This document shows positions 18,203-27,752 of a stretch of DNA of 64,000 bases, in pieces (positions within the stretch are counted from its first letter, which is position 1; each line of letters begins with the position of its first letter). The translations under genes were made by a program, and so were the position numbers. This stretch comes from Candidatus Pelagibacter sp. IMCC9063. GTDB taxonomy: Bacteria > Pseudomonadota > Alphaproteobacteria > Pelagibacterales > Pelagibacteraceae. The DNA lies in the NCBI RefSeq assembly GCF_000195085.1, contig NC_015380.1:606001-670000 (forward strand), read 5' to 3'. The notes beneath the pieces are model-generated. The model was not told where the DNA came from. It did no database searches and worked only from the letters and a program-made list of their open reading frames with translations.

Positions 18203-19910
18203 GACTTATAGATTAAATAATTTATTCATATTTTTAATAATTTGTATTGTATTTAACCCTACTTCTCTTAATGCATCAATATATTCTGCTACAAGTGGGT
18301 ATATAACGAATGATAAAATTTCGTCCTACTTAAAAGGATCGATAATGCTAAATAGTGACAAATTTAGCGAGGCTAATAAACACTTTTCTAAAGCTCAATC
18401 ACTTTCTGCAGTGCATGCAGACTATAATTCACAATACATCTTTTCTCTGGTTGCTGATGGAAAAATAGACAGCGCCAATAAATTGATTGCTAGACTCGAT
18501 CCTTCTCAAAAAGAAACTTTTTTATTTCAATTTATAGAAGGTGTTCATTTAATTAATAATAGAAATTATTTTCTCGCTAAAAAAAAATTTAAATCAATTA
18601 AAACAAATAATGTTTTATTTAAAGAGCTGAAGAACTATGTCCAGTTATGGCTTAATGTGTCACTATCCAATGAAACTGATCAAGAAAAAAAAATTAATAG
18701 TTTTGAGACATCATTTCCAAATATAAAGCTAATTCAAAGCTTACTTCTGTATGGGCATGTTCAAAACAATGACTTGTATTTAAAAGCAAGTAAAGAAATT
18801 CTAAGCAAAAACCAGTTAGGCCGTTATCATTTTTTTCATGTCATTTATCTTGTAGAAAAAAATAAAATTGATGAAGCTAAGCGAGTAATTGAAAATCAAT
18901 TAAAAATTAATCCCAATAATTTATTAACCAAGCAGAGTTATATGGCCTTAACAGACAACAATTTGTCTTTTTTCAAAGGTTTTTATGAATCGGTAAATAT
19001 TAACCATGGAATTTCTGAACTTTTGTATTTATTTTCAAATTTATTTCAACAGCAGGATCGAACAAACCTGTCTAAATTATTTTTTTCTTTATCTAATTAT
19101 TTAAACCCATCTTTTATTTCAAACAAATTGTTAATTTTTGAAAATCAGCTTATTTCAAAGCAGAGCTTAGGCTTTGATGAAAAGCTTTCTCAAAGCATTT
19201 CTAATTTGGGTGGAGAATTTTATTGGTATGTAAATTTTAATAAATTATCCTTTGATAAGAACAATTTGACAGAAAAAAATGAGCCTGTACTTAAAAATTT
19301 AATAAAATACTTGTCTGAAAATAAGTACTTTCATTTTTCTAAGTTAATGAATATGGGAGACTACTACCGATCAATCAAGGATTATAACCAAGCCATTAGT
19401 TATTACGATCAAGCAGAAAAGTATGCAAGTCAAAAAGATTTGGATTGGAGGTTTTATTACTCAAGAGGTATTTGCAAGGAACGCTTGAAGCAATGGTCTC
19501 TTGCAGATAAGGATTTTATCTTAGCTTTAAAGCAGTCACCAAAAGAATATCGTGTAATGAATTATATGGCATACAGCTGGCTGGAAAGAGGTATTTATTA
19601 TAACAAGGCGCTTCAACTATTAGAAGAAGCTGTTGATGTAAGTAAATGGGAGCATGGATATGTAATAGACTCTTTGGGTTGGGCTCATTATTTACTAAAT
19701 AATTTTGAAAAAGCAGAGTCGTTATTGGAATTGGCTTATACGAAAGCCCCCAATGAAGCCGAAGTTTATGATCATTATGGAGATGTACTCTGGAAGAATA
19801 ATAAAAAAATACAAGCAAAGTATGTCTGGAGCAATGCCCTTAAATTGCAGTCTCTTGAAAAAGACAGAAAGGTTAAAATAAAAGAAAAAATATTAAATGG
19901 CATTAATTAA
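18201..19910 (+). CDS. Exported tetratricopeptide-repeat protein
   Basis: A 569-residue protein with an N-terminal signal sequence (LFIFLIICIVFNPTSLNA). It continues with tetratricopeptide-like repeats, clearest in the C-terminal third: DYYRSIKDYNQAISYYDQAE, ICKERLKQWSLADKDFILAL, VDSLGWAHYLL-like segments, and AEVYDHYGDVLWKNNKKIQA. This is the TPR protein often found upstream of ispE in alphaproteobacteria; no specific function is known. It probably scaffolds protein complexes in the periplasm. The ATG at 18201 is used; it shares two bases with the start codon of the UDG-like gene on the other strand. It overlaps ispE by 14 bp. Confidence 0.8.
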   Translation: MTYRLNNLFIFLIICIVFNPTSLNASIYSATSGYITNDKISSYLKGSIMLNSDKFSEANKHFSKAQSLSAVHADYNSQYIFSLVADGKIDSANKLIARLDPSQKETFLFQFIEGVHLINNRNYFLAKKKFKSIKTNNVLFKELKNYVQLWLNVSLSNETDQEKKINSFETSFPNIKLIQSLLLYGHVQNNDLYLKASKEILSKNQLGRYHFFHVIYLVEKNKIDEAKRVIENQLKINPNNLLTKQSYMALTDNNLSFFKGFYESVNINHGISELLYLFSNLFQQQDRTNLSKLFFSLSNYLNPSFISNKLLIFENQLISKQSLGFDEKLSQSISNLGGEFYWYVNFNKLSFDKNNLTEKNEPVLKNLIKYLSENKYFHFSKLMNMGDYYRSIKDYNQAISYYDQAEKYASQKDLDWRFYYSRGICKERLKQWSLADKDFILALKQSPKEYRVMNYMAYSWLERGIYYNKALQLLEEAVDVSKWEHGYVIDSLGWAHYLLNNFEKAESLLELAYTKAPNEAEVYDHYGDVLWKNNKKIQAKYVWSNALKLQSLEKDRKVKIKEKILNGIN

Positions 19911-20775
19911 AAAAACCACACTAAAATCTCCTGCTAAAATAAATCTTCATCTCAGAGTTCTTAAAAAAGTGCCAAATAAATACCATTTAATTGAAAGCCT
20001 TATTTCATTGATTGGTCTATATGACGAAATTACTATTAACGAAACCTTGGCTAAAAAAACAAAAATAACTTTTTTGGGAAAATTTTCTAAAACAATAACT
20101 TCACATGATAATTCAATAGTTACCGCCTTATCATCATTGCAAAATATTAATGAAAAAATAAGAAATAAAAATTTTATTATTAAGGTGAAAAAAAATATTC
20201 CCGTAGGATCTGGACTGGGCGGGGGGTCGTCCAATGCTGTTACTGTACTATTATTTCTGATAAAAAAATTTAATTTAAATGTTAAAAAAAAAAATTTATT
20301 AGAAATTCTAAATAAAATAGGATTCGATTCTAGTATATTTTTAAATAAATATCCTAAATTTATTTCACATTATGGTGAGAGAATAAATATTTTTAAACAC
20401 AAATTTAGGTTGAACGTTTTATTGATCTATCCAAATAAACCTAATTTTACAAAAATTATTTATCAAAAAAATAAATCATTTAGCAAAACATTTAGTATTA
20501 AAAAAACTCAACAAACAATTAAAAAAAATATTCATGAATATTTTCATACTGCAAACAATGATCTTGTGCATACTGCCAAAAAAATTAATCCTAGAATAGG
20601 ATATATAATTGAATATTTAAAAAAACAAAAAATATGTGATTTTGTGCAAATGACAGGTAGCGGGTCTTGTTGTTTTGCTATTTTCAAGAGTAAAAAAACC
20701 CTTTTAAAATGTGAAAAATTGGTTAAAACCCATTACAGAAGTTATTGGACAGCAAAGACGAAAACAATTACATAA
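19897..20775 (+). CDS. ispE: 4-diphosphocytidyl-2-C-methyl-D-erythritol kinase
   Basis: A 292-residue GHMP kinase of the MEP isoprenoid pathway. It has SPAKINLHLRV with the catalytic lysine near the N-terminus, the ATP-binding loop VGSGLGGGSSNAV, and the late motif TGSGSCCFAIF. The usual GAD near the active site reads GFDSSIF, with the aspartate kept. An intact run of eleven A lies in frame at about 20284-20294, a useful control for the homopolymer frameshifts elsewhere in this window. Its start lies inside the end of the TPR gene. Confidence 0.92.
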   Translation: MALIKKTTLKSPAKINLHLRVLKKVPNKYHLIESLISLIGLYDEITINETLAKKTKITFLGKFSKTITSHDNSIVTALSSLQNINEKIRNKNFIIKVKKNIPVGSGLGGGSSNAVTVLLFLIKKFNLNVKKKNLLEILNKIGFDSSIFLNKYPKFISHYGERINIFKHKFRLNVLLIYPNKPNFTKIIYQKNKSFSKTFSIKKTQQTIKKNIHEYFHTANNDLVHTAKKINPRIGYIIEYLKKQKICDFVQMTGSGSCCFAIFKSKKTLLKCEKLVKTHYRSYWTAKTKTIT

Positions 20776-20785
20776 CTAGATATAT

Positions 20786-20859
20786 TGGGGCTTAGCCAAG
20801 CGGTAAGGCAGCGGTTTTTGATACCGCCATCCCAGGTTCGATCCCTGGAGCCCCAGCCA
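20786..20859 (+). tRNA. tRNA-Gln (anticodon TTG)
   Basis: A 74-nt cloverleaf. The acceptor stem TGGGGCT pairs with AGCCCCA, the anticodon stem GCGGT pairs with ACCGC around the loop TTTTGAT, and the T-arm is CCAGGTTCGATCCCTGG. The anticodon is TTG. The 3' CCA is encoded. It lies 10 bp after ispE and 6 bp before the CCA-adding enzyme gene. Confidence 0.93.
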
Positions 20860-20865
20860 TTTTGT

Positions 20866-21624
20866 ATGCTAAATATTATAAGCAACATTCCAGAAGCAGT
20901 TAAAATTTACAAACTCCTAAATCCATTGGGTAGCGAAGAAAATACTCCCACAAAGTTTGTCGGTGGATGTGTGCGCGATTTAATTTTAGGTCATAAAATA
21001 AAAGACATAGACTTAGCAACCAGTTTCCCACCTCAAAAAATTGTTAAGATATTAGAAAATGAAAACATTAAAATTAATATTAAAGCAATTAATTTTGGAG
21101 TTGTAACTGCCTATATTAATAATTATTTATTTGAAATTACGACTCTTAGAAAAGATTTCTTGCAGGATGGAAGATATGCTAAAATAGAATTTACCAAAGA
21201 TTGGAAGCTGGATTCTCAACGAAGAGATTTCACAATAAATGCTATTTATTGTGAATTAAATACAAAAAGCAACGAAAGTTTCCAATTATTCGATCCACAT
21301 AATGGGAAAGAAGATTTAATAAATGGTAAAATTAAATTTATAAAAAATGCCAAAACTAGTATTAATGAAGATTATGTCAGGGCCTTAAGATATTTGAGGT
21401 TTTTTTATTCCTACTCTAATTACGAACATGATCCTTATGTCTTGGAGCAGATTTTTGAAAATAAAAATAATATTAAAAATTTATCCCAAAATAGATTAAA
21501 AACTGAATTAAAAAAAATAATTATAATCAATCCAAAGTTAAAAATTGAAAAAAACTTACTGATTAAGGATTTTTTTTCATACATTTATCCAGACTTTAAC
21601 AGCATTGCGAATTTAAATGGTTAA
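20866..21624 (+). CDS. cca: CCA tRNA nucleotidyltransferase, unusually short
   Basis: A 252-residue class II nucleotidyltransferase. The head domain has FVGGCVRDLILG and the metal-binding aspartates in KDIDLAT. The neck has RRDFTINAI and EDYVRALRYLRFF. Family members are usually near 400 residues; here the C-terminal body and tail are absent. The next 27 bp before greA hold no continuation in any frame, so a simple frameshift does not explain it. The ATG at 20866 is used because upstream frame lies in the tRNA gene. Both tRNAs in the window encode CCA, so the enzyme may only repair ends. Confidence 0.85.
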   Translation: MLNIISNIPEAVKIYKLLNPLGSEENTPTKFVGGCVRDLILGHKIKDIDLATSFPPQKIVKILENENIKINIKAINFGVVTAYINNYLFEITTLRKDFLQDGRYAKIEFTKDWKLDSQRRDFTINAIYCELNTKSNESFQLFDPHNGKEDLINGKIKFIKNAKTSINEDYVRALRYLRFFYSYSNYEHDPYVLEQIFENKNNIKNLSQNRLKTELKKIIIINPKLKIEKNLLIKDFFSYIYPDFNSIANLNG

Positions 21625-21651
21625 GAGTGGAATAAAAAATTCTCAAAATAA

Positions 21652-22128
21652 TTAAATATATTTAACATCCAAAATTTCAAAGTTTTTCTCACCAGAAGGG
21701 GTTTCTATAACAACAAAATCTTCTTTATTTTTTCCTATAAAGCCACGACCAAGAGGAGACTTGTAATAGATTAGACCATTTTTTACATCGGCCTCATCTC
21801 TACCAACTATCTTGTAGGTATTTTTTTTATCACCATCTAAATCTTTGACTATGATTGTACTGGAAAAAATAACCTTATTATCATTTGGAATTTTTCTAAT
21901 ATCTATGACTTCAGCCATAGCAATCGAAGTTTCTAATTCTTGAATTCTTTTTTCATTTAAACCTTGCTCTTCTTTTGCAGCATGATACTCAGCATTTTCT
22001 TTTAAATCTCCGTGAGATCTTGCTTCTGAAATTGCCATAACTATTTTAGATCTAGTCGTGTGCTTTCTGTCATCAAGTTCAGACTTAATCTTTTCAAGTC
22101 CTTGTATGGTAATAGGTTCTTTTTCCAT
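21652..22128 (-). CDS. greA: Transcription elongation factor GreA
   Basis: A 158-residue factor that rescues backtracked RNA polymerase by stimulating transcript cleavage. The N-terminal coiled-coil carries the acidic tip sequence GDLKENAEYHAAKEEQG. The C-terminal FKBP-like domain ends with SPLGRGFIGKNKED and ETPSGEKNFEILDV. Length and order are standard. It lies 12 bp downstream of hemF on the same strand. Confidence 0.95.
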   Translation of the reverse strand: MEKEPITIQGLEKIKSELDDRKHTTRSKIVMAISEARSHGDLKENAEYHAAKEEQGLNEKRIQELETSIAMAEVIDIRKIPNDNKVIFSSTIIVKDLDGDKKNTYKIVGRDEADVKNGLIYYKSPLGRGFIGKNKEDFVVIETPSGEKNFEILDVKYI

Positions 22129-22140
22129 TGTATCTAATTA

Positions 22141-22980
22141 TTACCACGAAGCTAGAGGCGGTAAAGACATAAATATAGCCTCAATGTTTCCACCCGTAGA
22201 CAAACCAAATTTTGTGCCACGGTCGTGCAACAAATTAAATTCTGCGTATCTTGCTCTTTTTACAAGCTGTTTTTTCCTGTCTTTCTTTGTCCATTTTTGT
22301 TTCATTTTCTTTTTAATAATATTCTTGGCTATTTTTAAAAAAACCTCACCTACATCTTTTGTATATAGAAAATCTTTTTCCCAGTCAGAATTTAGATAAT
22401 CGTAAAAAATTCCACCGTCACCTCTAGGCTCATTTCTGTGAGGTAAAAAAAAGTATTTGTCACAATTTAGTTTATGAAGTTTGTAATAATTCTTATTATG
22501 ATTGGAGCACATTTTTTTTAATTCTTGATGAAAATATTTTTTTTGCTTATCGTCTTTTATGCATGGTGTAACATCCATACCTCCCCCAAACCATTCTTTA
22601 GATGTAATAATGTAACGAGTATTAAAATGTAAAGAAGGTATTTTGGGATTTTGAAAATGGGCAACAACCGAAATTCCCGACGCCCAAAATTTAGAACTTT
22701 TTTTAGTTCCTGGAATTCTGTTTTTAAAATTTTTATCAAAGCGACCATTAACTGCAGAAATATTAACACCCACTTTTTCAAAAATTTTTCCATTTCTGAG
22801 TATTGATATTTCCCCCCCACCCTCGGATTTGGTCTTAGATTTATTCCATTTAGACCTAGTAAATTTCACTTTCTTTTTTGAATTGTTATTTTCAAAATAT
22901 TCAAAATCTTTGCAAATTAAATTTCTCAAGTCCCTAAACCATTTGGAGGTATTTTTTTTTCTTAAATGAATAGAGTTCAT
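22141..22980 (-). CDS. hemF: Oxygen-dependent coproporphyrinogen III oxidase
   Basis: A 279-residue aerobic haem-biosynthesis enzyme converting coproporphyrinogen III to protoporphyrinogen IX. Family stretches are GVNISAVNG, PKIPSLHFNTRYI, WFGGGMDVTPC, HRNEPRGDGGIFYD and RYAEFNLLHDRGTKFGL. Length is close to normal. It sits between trmL and greA, all leftward with gaps of 2 to 12 bp. It supplies haem for the cytochrome bc1 genes that diverge from this group. Confidence 0.95.
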   Translation of the reverse strand: MNSIHLRKKNTSKWFRDLRNLICKDFEYFENNNSKKKVKFTRSKWNKSKTKSEGGGEISILRNGKIFEKVGVNISAVNGRFDKNFKNRIPGTKKSSKFWASGISVVAHFQNPKIPSLHFNTRYIITSKEWFGGGMDVTPCIKDDKQKKYFHQELKKMCSNHNKNYYKLHKLNCDKYFFLPHRNEPRGDGGIFYDYLNSDWEKDFLYTKDVGEVFLKIAKNIIKKKMKQKWTKKDRKKQLVKRARYAEFNLLHDRGTKFGLSTGGNIEAIFMSLPPLASW

Positions 22981-22982
22981 TT

Positions 22983-23429
22983 TTATAAATTAATTTGCCT
23001 TAAAGCTTCTGAGGCTACAATTGCAACAGATGACGCTATATTAAATGATCTTGTTTTTTTATTCATTTTTATTGTAAGTTTATTTTGAATACTATTATGT
23101 ATTTCCTCTGGAACTCCAGCACTTTCTTTTCCAAAAACCAACGTATCGTTTTTTTTATATAAAAATTTTGTATAATTGCTATCAGATTTGGTTGTTAATA
23201 AAATTAACCTAGTATCCTTTTTTTTTGAAAAAAAATCATCATACGATTCATAAAATCGTAGGTTGCAAATATCCAAATAATCTAAATAAATTCTATCTAG
23301 TTTTTTTTTGTCAAAAAAATAGCCACACGGTTTTATAATTTCTAGATTGATATCAAAACAAGCGCAGATTCGGATGATCGCAGCAGTATTTTGTGGTATA
23401 TCTGGTTGATAAAGAGCAATATTAATCAT
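22983..23429 (-). CDS. trmL: tRNA (cytidine/uridine-34 2'-O)-methyltransferase TrmL
   Basis: A 148-residue SPOUT methyltransferase. It has NIALYQPDIPQNTAAIIRICACF at the N-terminus (first conserved motif), LVFGKESAGVPEEI in the middle, and MNKKTRSFNIASSVAIVASEA forming the knotted AdoMet site. It methylates the wobble base of tRNA-Leu isoacceptors. It is the first gene of the trmL-hemF-greA group and diverges from petA, with about 80 bp between. Confidence 0.92.
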   Translation of the reverse strand: MINIALYQPDIPQNTAAIIRICACFDINLEIIKPCGYFFDKKKLDRIYLDYLDICNLRFYESYDDFFSKKKDTRLILLTTKSDSNYTKFLYKKNDTLVFGKESAGVPEEIHNSIQNKLTIKMNKKTRSFNIASSVAIVASEALRQINL

Positions 23430-23510
23430 TATTTTTGTTATTATGCGTCATCGTGGCTGTAGAACTATATTGTTAATTTTTCATATATACATGAATTATA
23501 CTATTTAAAA

Positions 23511-24032
23511 ATGAGCAATAATAACAATAAAGATAAGTCTACAAGAAGAGATTTTTTAACAACTGTAACCGCAACTGTTGGGGCGGTGGGAGTAGGGGCT
23601 GCTGTGCTGCCTATTATATCTCAAATGAATCCGGACTCTTCTGTGAAGGCACTCGCCTCTATAGAAGTTGATATTTCAAATATACAAGAGGGTAAAGAAA
23701 TAACAGTCCTTTGGAGAGGAAAGCCAGTATTTATTAAGAGAAGAACCAAAGAGGAAATTCAAAAAGCTGAACAAACAAGTATGAAGGATTTAATGGATCC
23801 TCAAGAAGATAAAGATAGAGTTAAAAAGTCAGAGTGGTTAGTTGTTGTTGGGGTGTGCACGCACCTTGGGTGTGTTCCTATTGGAGGCAAAGGAGAGTAT
23901 GATGGATGGTTCTGTCCATGCCATGGATCGCATTACGATACCTCAGGAAGAATTAGAAAAGGCCCCGCTCCGACCAATTTAGAAATTCCTAAATACGAAT
24001 TTGTTAGTAACAATAAGATAAAAATAGGTTAA
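23511..24032 (+). CDS. petA: Cytochrome bc1 complex Rieske iron-sulfur subunit
   Basis: A 173-residue Rieske protein. The N-terminus has a twin-arginine motif (STRRDFLTT) and a hydrophobic anchor ([13 protein letters not shown]), so it is Tat-exported and stays membrane-attached. The 2Fe-2S ligands are C116 and H118 (CTHLGC) and C135 and H138 (CPCHGSH), with the structural disulfide partners C121 and C137. A TATACT box lies 8 bp upstream of the ATG and no clear Shine-Dalgarno is present, which may mean a nearly leaderless message. It starts the petABC operon. Confidence 0.95.
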   Translation: MSNNNNKDKSTRRDFLTTVTATVGAVGVGAAVLPIISQMNPDSSVKALASIEVDISNIQEGKEITVLWRGKPVFIKRRTKEEIQKAEQTSMKDLMDPQEDKDRVKKSEWLVVVGVCTHLGCVPIGGKGEYDGWFCPCHGSHYDTSGRIRKGPAPTNLEIPKYEFVSNNKIKIG

Positions 24033-24042
24033 TACTTTTTTA

Positions 24043-25341
24043 ATGAGCTCTGAAAAACCGAATCAACAATACAAGCCGGTTCATACGAACAAAGTTGGTG
24101 GTTCACCCTATACTGGTGTTACAGGCTGGATAGACAATAGACTTCCTATCATTAGAATGTTTAAACACGAATATTTAGATTTCCAAGTTCCAAAATCCTT
24201 GAGTTATTTTTGGAGTTTCGGTGGCATTCTAACGATTTGTTTAATACTTTTGATAGTGACGGGTTTAAGTTTGGGAATGCATTATAAGCCCGATGCAAAA
24301 TATGCCTTTGATTCTGTAGAAAAGATAATGAGAGATGTAAATTTCGGATGGCTAATTCGTTATGCCCACATGAACCTAGCTTCCTTTGTCTTTATCGCTT
24401 TGTATCTTCATATTTTTAGAGGATTGTACTACGGATCTTATAAAGAGCCACGCCAGCTAATGTGGTTAATTGGAATTGTCATATTTTTTTTAATGATGGC
24501 GACAGCTTTTCTTGGATATACTTTGCCGTGGGGACAAATGAGTTATTGGGGGGCTACCGTTATAACAAACCTTTTCTCCGCAATTCCTCTGGTAGGTGAG
24601 TCAGTAGTCACGTGGTTATGGGGAGACTACTCTGTTGGAGACGCTGCATTAAATAGATTTTATGTGCTACATTGGTTAATCGCATTTTTAATAGTTGGTA
24701 TAGTTGTCTTTCATGTAATTGCTCTTCACATTGTTGGTTCTAACAATCCATCAGGAATAGAACCGAAGGACACAAGAGATACCGTTTCTTTTTCTCCATT
24801 TACGACGAGCAAGGATCTAGTTGGAATGCTAGTGTTTTTATTAATATTTGTTGCAGTCATGATGTACGCACCAAATTATTTAGGCCATCCAGATAATTAT
24901 ATACCCGCCAATCCATTGGTGACTCCAGCCCACATTGTACCAGAATGGTATTTTCTACCTTTTTATGCAATTTTAAGAAGTATACCTGACAAGCTGATGG
25001 GAGTTATTGCGATGGTGAGTAGCATTGCAATACTAGGATTATTACCATGGTTAGATTTTAGCAAAGTTAGATCTAGTGTTTTTAGACCCATATGGAAACA
25101 GTGTGTATTTTTGTTTGTTCTAGATTTTTTTGTCCTTATGTATATTGGGGGAGCGCCAGCAGATGGAATTTATTTAGTTATAGGAAGAATAGGAACTGCT
25201 TTTTGGTTTGCATTCTTTTTAATATTAGCACCCCTTGTTTCCCTAATTGAAAAACCGTTGCCAATGCCAGACAGTATTCATGAGTTTGAAGAGTGGAAGA
25301 GGCAGGGAAAGATAAAGACTATTAAATTATTCAATAAATAG
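24043..25341 (+). CDS. petB: Cytochrome b of the bc1 complex
   Basis: A 432-residue polytopic membrane protein oxidising ubiquinol. Haem-ligand histidines are visible in [22 protein letters not shown] and in [20 protein letters not shown]. The Qo-site PEWY signature is in [15 protein letters not shown]. The glycine-rich [14 protein letters not shown] segment is also standard. It lies between petA and petC with gaps of 10 and 3 bp. Confidence 0.96.
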   Translation: MSSEKPNQQYKPVHTNKVGGSPYTGVTGWIDNRLPIIRMFKHEYLDFQVPKSLSYFWSFGGILTICLILLIVTGLSLGMHYKPDAKYAFDSVEKIMRDVNFGWLIRYAHMNLASFVFIALYLHIFRGLYYGSYKEPRQLMWLIGIVIFFLMMATAFLGYTLPWGQMSYWGATVITNLFSAIPLVGESVVTWLWGDYSVGDAALNRFYVLHWLIAFLIVGIVVFHVIALHIVGSNNPSGIEPKDTRDTVSFSPFTTSKDLVGMLVFLLIFVAVMMYAPNYLGHPDNYIPANPLVTPAHIVPEWYFLPFYAILRSIPDKLMGVIAMVSSIAILGLLPWLDFSKVRSSVFRPIWKQCVFLFVLDFFVLMYIGGAPADGIYLVIGRIGTAFWFAFFLILAPLVSLIEKPLPMPDSIHEFEEWKRQGKIKTIKLFNK

Positions 25342-25344
25342 GTT

Positions 25345-26139
25345 ATGAAATTATTTTACTTAAAATTTAAGTCAATTGCTTTTATTGCAATTTTCGTTTT
25401 AACTACAGATGTTTCTTTTTCTAAAGAATCTAACGTTCAGCTTTTAAAGCCTAACTGGTCGTTCGATGGTTTTTTTGGTAAATTTGATAGAGCTTCCCTT
25501 CAAAGAGGTTATCAAGTCTACAAAGAAGTCTGTGCCTCTTGTCACTCAATGAGTCTGTTGAGCTATAGAAATTTGGCAGAAGAAGGTGGTCCAGAGTTTA
25601 CAGTAGAAGAGGTAAAAGCTGTTGCCTCACAATTTGAAGTTACAGACGGCCCAAACAATGATGGAGAAATGTTCCAAAGATCTGGAAAGCCATCTGATAG
25701 GTTCGTAAGTCCTTATCCTAATCAGAATGCTTCCCGAGCTGCTAATGGCGGCGCATATCCACCGGACATGTCTGTTTTAGTAAAAGCTAGACCAGGAGGG
25801 TCTGATTATATCTACTCTGTATTAATGGGCTATGAAGAAATAACTCCAGAAAATATCAAGCTAGAAGAGGGTGTGTATTATAATAAATACATGACAGGTA
25901 ACAAAATACGAATGGCAAGCCCCTTAAGCGAGGGAGTTATTGAATATACTGATGGGACCAAAGCTAGCCAAGAACAAATGGCAAAAGATGTTGTTAGTTT
26001 TCTTACTTGGGCAGCCGAACCCCATTTGGAAGCAAGAAAAGAATTGGGATTTAAATCTGTAATTTATTTATTAATTTTAACTATTTTAGTATATTTAATT
26101 AAAAAGAAGATTTGGTTACGTATTGAACCTAAAGTGTAA
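25345..26139 (+). CDS. petC: Cytochrome c1 of the bc1 complex
   Basis: A 264-residue exported c-type cytochrome. It has a signal peptide (FIAIFVLTTDVSFS), the haem-binding CASCH (C63, C66, H67) and an axial methionine region (KIRMASPLS). A C-terminal membrane anchor (SVIYLLILTILVYLI) follows. It passes electrons from the Rieske protein to soluble cytochrome c. Its last 24 bp overlap the end of the convergent ychF. Confidence 0.95.
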   Translation: MKLFYLKFKSIAFIAIFVLTTDVSFSKESNVQLLKPNWSFDGFFGKFDRASLQRGYQVYKEVCASCHSMSLLSYRNLAEEGGPEFTVEEVKAVASQFEVTDGPNNDGEMFQRSGKPSDRFVSPYPNQNASRAANGGAYPPDMSVLVKARPGGSDYIYSVLMGYEEITPENIKLEEGVYYNKYMTGNKIRMASPLSEGVIEYTDGTKASQEQMAKDVVSFLTWAAEPHLEARKELGFKSVIYLLILTILVYLIKKKIWLRIEPKV

Positions 26140-27192
26140 AACATCTCCATCTTTGACCAAGTAGTCTTTTCCTTCAATTCTTAATTTACCTTTATCTCTA
26201 GCCCCAGATTCTCCTTTACATTGTATAAAGTCTTCATAGGCAATAGTTTCTACTTTAATAAAACCCTTTTTAAAATCGGTATGTATAACTTCAGCAGCAT
26301 CAGGAGCTTTGCAGACAGTAGGAATGGTCCACGCACGAGTTTCTTCTGGTCCCGCAGTAAAATAGGTACTTAGGTCGAGAGCTTTATAGCTTGATCTAAT
26401 TACTCGATCCAATCCTGTTTCTTGAATATTCAAATCTCTCATAAATTCTGATGCTTCCGAATCTCCAAGCTCCGTGATTTGCTGTTCAATCTCTGCAGAT
26501 ATATTCACAATCTGCTCTCCTTTAAAATGTTCTTCAATTAATTTTGTATATTGATTTCCACTTTCAATGCTTTCTTCTCCAGTGTTACAAACAATTATTT
26601 TTGGTTTTAGGGTTAAGATAGAAGCGCTATTAATAATTTTAGAGTCAAAATCATTCCTTAGGCTATAGGGATTTTTTCCGTCTTTTAGTAATGCATAAGC
26701 TTGTTCAAGCAATTTATTAAGATCTTCATTTTCAACAACGTTTTTATTTTTCTTTCCAATCCTTTTTTCTAAAGATTCTAAATCTGCCAACATTAATTCT
26801 GTTTCAATAATTTCAAAATCTCTAACAGGATCTACTGTTTTGTTAACATTTTGAATTTCATCTGATTCAAAGCAGCGTAGAAGATGAACTATGGCATCCA
26901 CCTCTCTAATGTGAGATAAAAATTTGTTACCTAGGCCCTCGCCTTTAGAGGCGCCAGCTACTAACCCTGCAATATCAACAAAGGTAATAAGTGTTGGTAT
27001 AGTTTTTTTAGAGATTGCAATTTTGCTTATTTTTTCAATACGCTCATCAGGGACAGAAACCACTCCAACATTTGGTTCTATTGTACAAAAAGGAAAGTTT
27101 GCAGCCTCTGCATTTTTTGATTTAGTAAGAGCATTAAACATGGTTGACTTACCAACATTTGGAAGACCTACGATGCCAACTTTAAAACTCAT
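26116..27192 (-). CDS. ychF: Ribosome-binding ATPase YchF (Obg family)
   Basis: A 358-residue P-loop protein. It has GLPNVGKSTMFNALT at the N-terminus, VDIAGLVAGASKGEGLGNKFL (the switch region), and a C-terminal TGS domain with the DAAEVIHTDFKKGFIKVE motif. YchF prefers ATP over GTP and binds ribosomes; it is linked to translation and oxidative-stress control. It is the last gene of the prs-rplY-pth-ychF series and overlaps the pth stop by one base. Confidence 0.95.
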   Translation of the reverse strand: MSFKVGIVGLPNVGKSTMFNALTKSKNAEAANFPFCTIEPNVGVVSVPDERIEKISKIAISKKTIPTLITFVDIAGLVAGASKGEGLGNKFLSHIREVDAIVHLLRCFESDEIQNVNKTVDPVRDFEIIETELMLADLESLEKRIGKKNKNVVENEDLNKLLEQAYALLKDGKNPYSLRNDFDSKIINSASILTLKPKIIVCNTGEESIESGNQYTKLIEEHFKGEQIVNISAEIEQQITELGDSEASEFMRDLNIQETGLDRVIRSSYKALDLSTYFTAGPEETRAWTIPTVCKAPDAAEVIHTDFKKGFIKVETIAYEDFIQCKGESGARDKGKLRIEGKDYLVKDGDVLHFRFNT

Positions 27193-27749
27193 TAAATATT
27201 ACTTTTGCTCGAAAAGTTATCTAGATCTCTTTCAATTAAGAGATGCACATTATCTAAAAGTTTTTGAACAGATATGTCAATAACTTCAGTTTCTTCATCA
27301 GTAAAATCGTTAAGAACATGACTATCCACTAATTTTTTTTCACCTGGATGTCCAATGCCCACTCTAATTCTATAAAAATTAGGACCTATGGCATCTTCAA
27401 TAGATTTAATGCCATTGTGCCCACCACTCGAACCTCCAACTTTGCATCTTATTTTTCCAATTTCTAAATCTAAATCGTCATGAAATACAAAAACATTTTT
27501 TGGAATAATTTTGTAGTAATCTTGAATTTCTCGGATGCAGGTTCCTGAATTGTTCATAAAAGTTAATGGCTTTACTAAAATTAATTTTTGATTATTTATT
27601 TCACCATTTGTTAGCAGGCCTTTAAACTTTGGTTTTTGTTTAGAGAGATTGAATCTTTTGTTTAAGCTGTCTATAATTATAAAGCCAATATTGTGACGAT
27701 TGTTTTTATGTTTGGGATCCGGATTTCCTAGACCTACAAATAAGAACAT
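27192..27749 (-). CDS. pth: Peptidyl-tRNA hydrolase
   Basis: A 185-residue enzyme that frees tRNA from stalled peptidyl-tRNA. The N-terminus LFVGLGNPDPKHKNNRHNIGF carries the catalytic histidine. LVKPLTFMNNSG, HDDLDLEIGKIRCKVGGSSGGHNG and RIRVGIGHP are also typical. It lies 3 bp downstream of rplY, the classic rplY-pth-ychF arrangement. Confidence 0.96.
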   Translation of the reverse strand: MFLFVGLGNPDPKHKNNRHNIGFIIIDSLNKRFNLSKQKPKFKGLLTNGEINNQKLILVKPLTFMNNSGTCIREIQDYYKIIPKNVFVFHDDLDLEIGKIRCKVGGSSGGHNGIKSIEDAIGPNFYRIRVGIGHPGEKKLVDSHVLNDFTDEETEVIDISVQKLLDNVHLLIERDLDNFSSKSNI

Positions 27750-27752
27750 CTA

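Noticed and set aside
20785-20865. An N-terminal extension of the CCA enzyme reading through the tRNA-Gln gene
   Set aside because: The extension is the translated tRNA sequence; the ATG at 20866 gives the family N-terminus.
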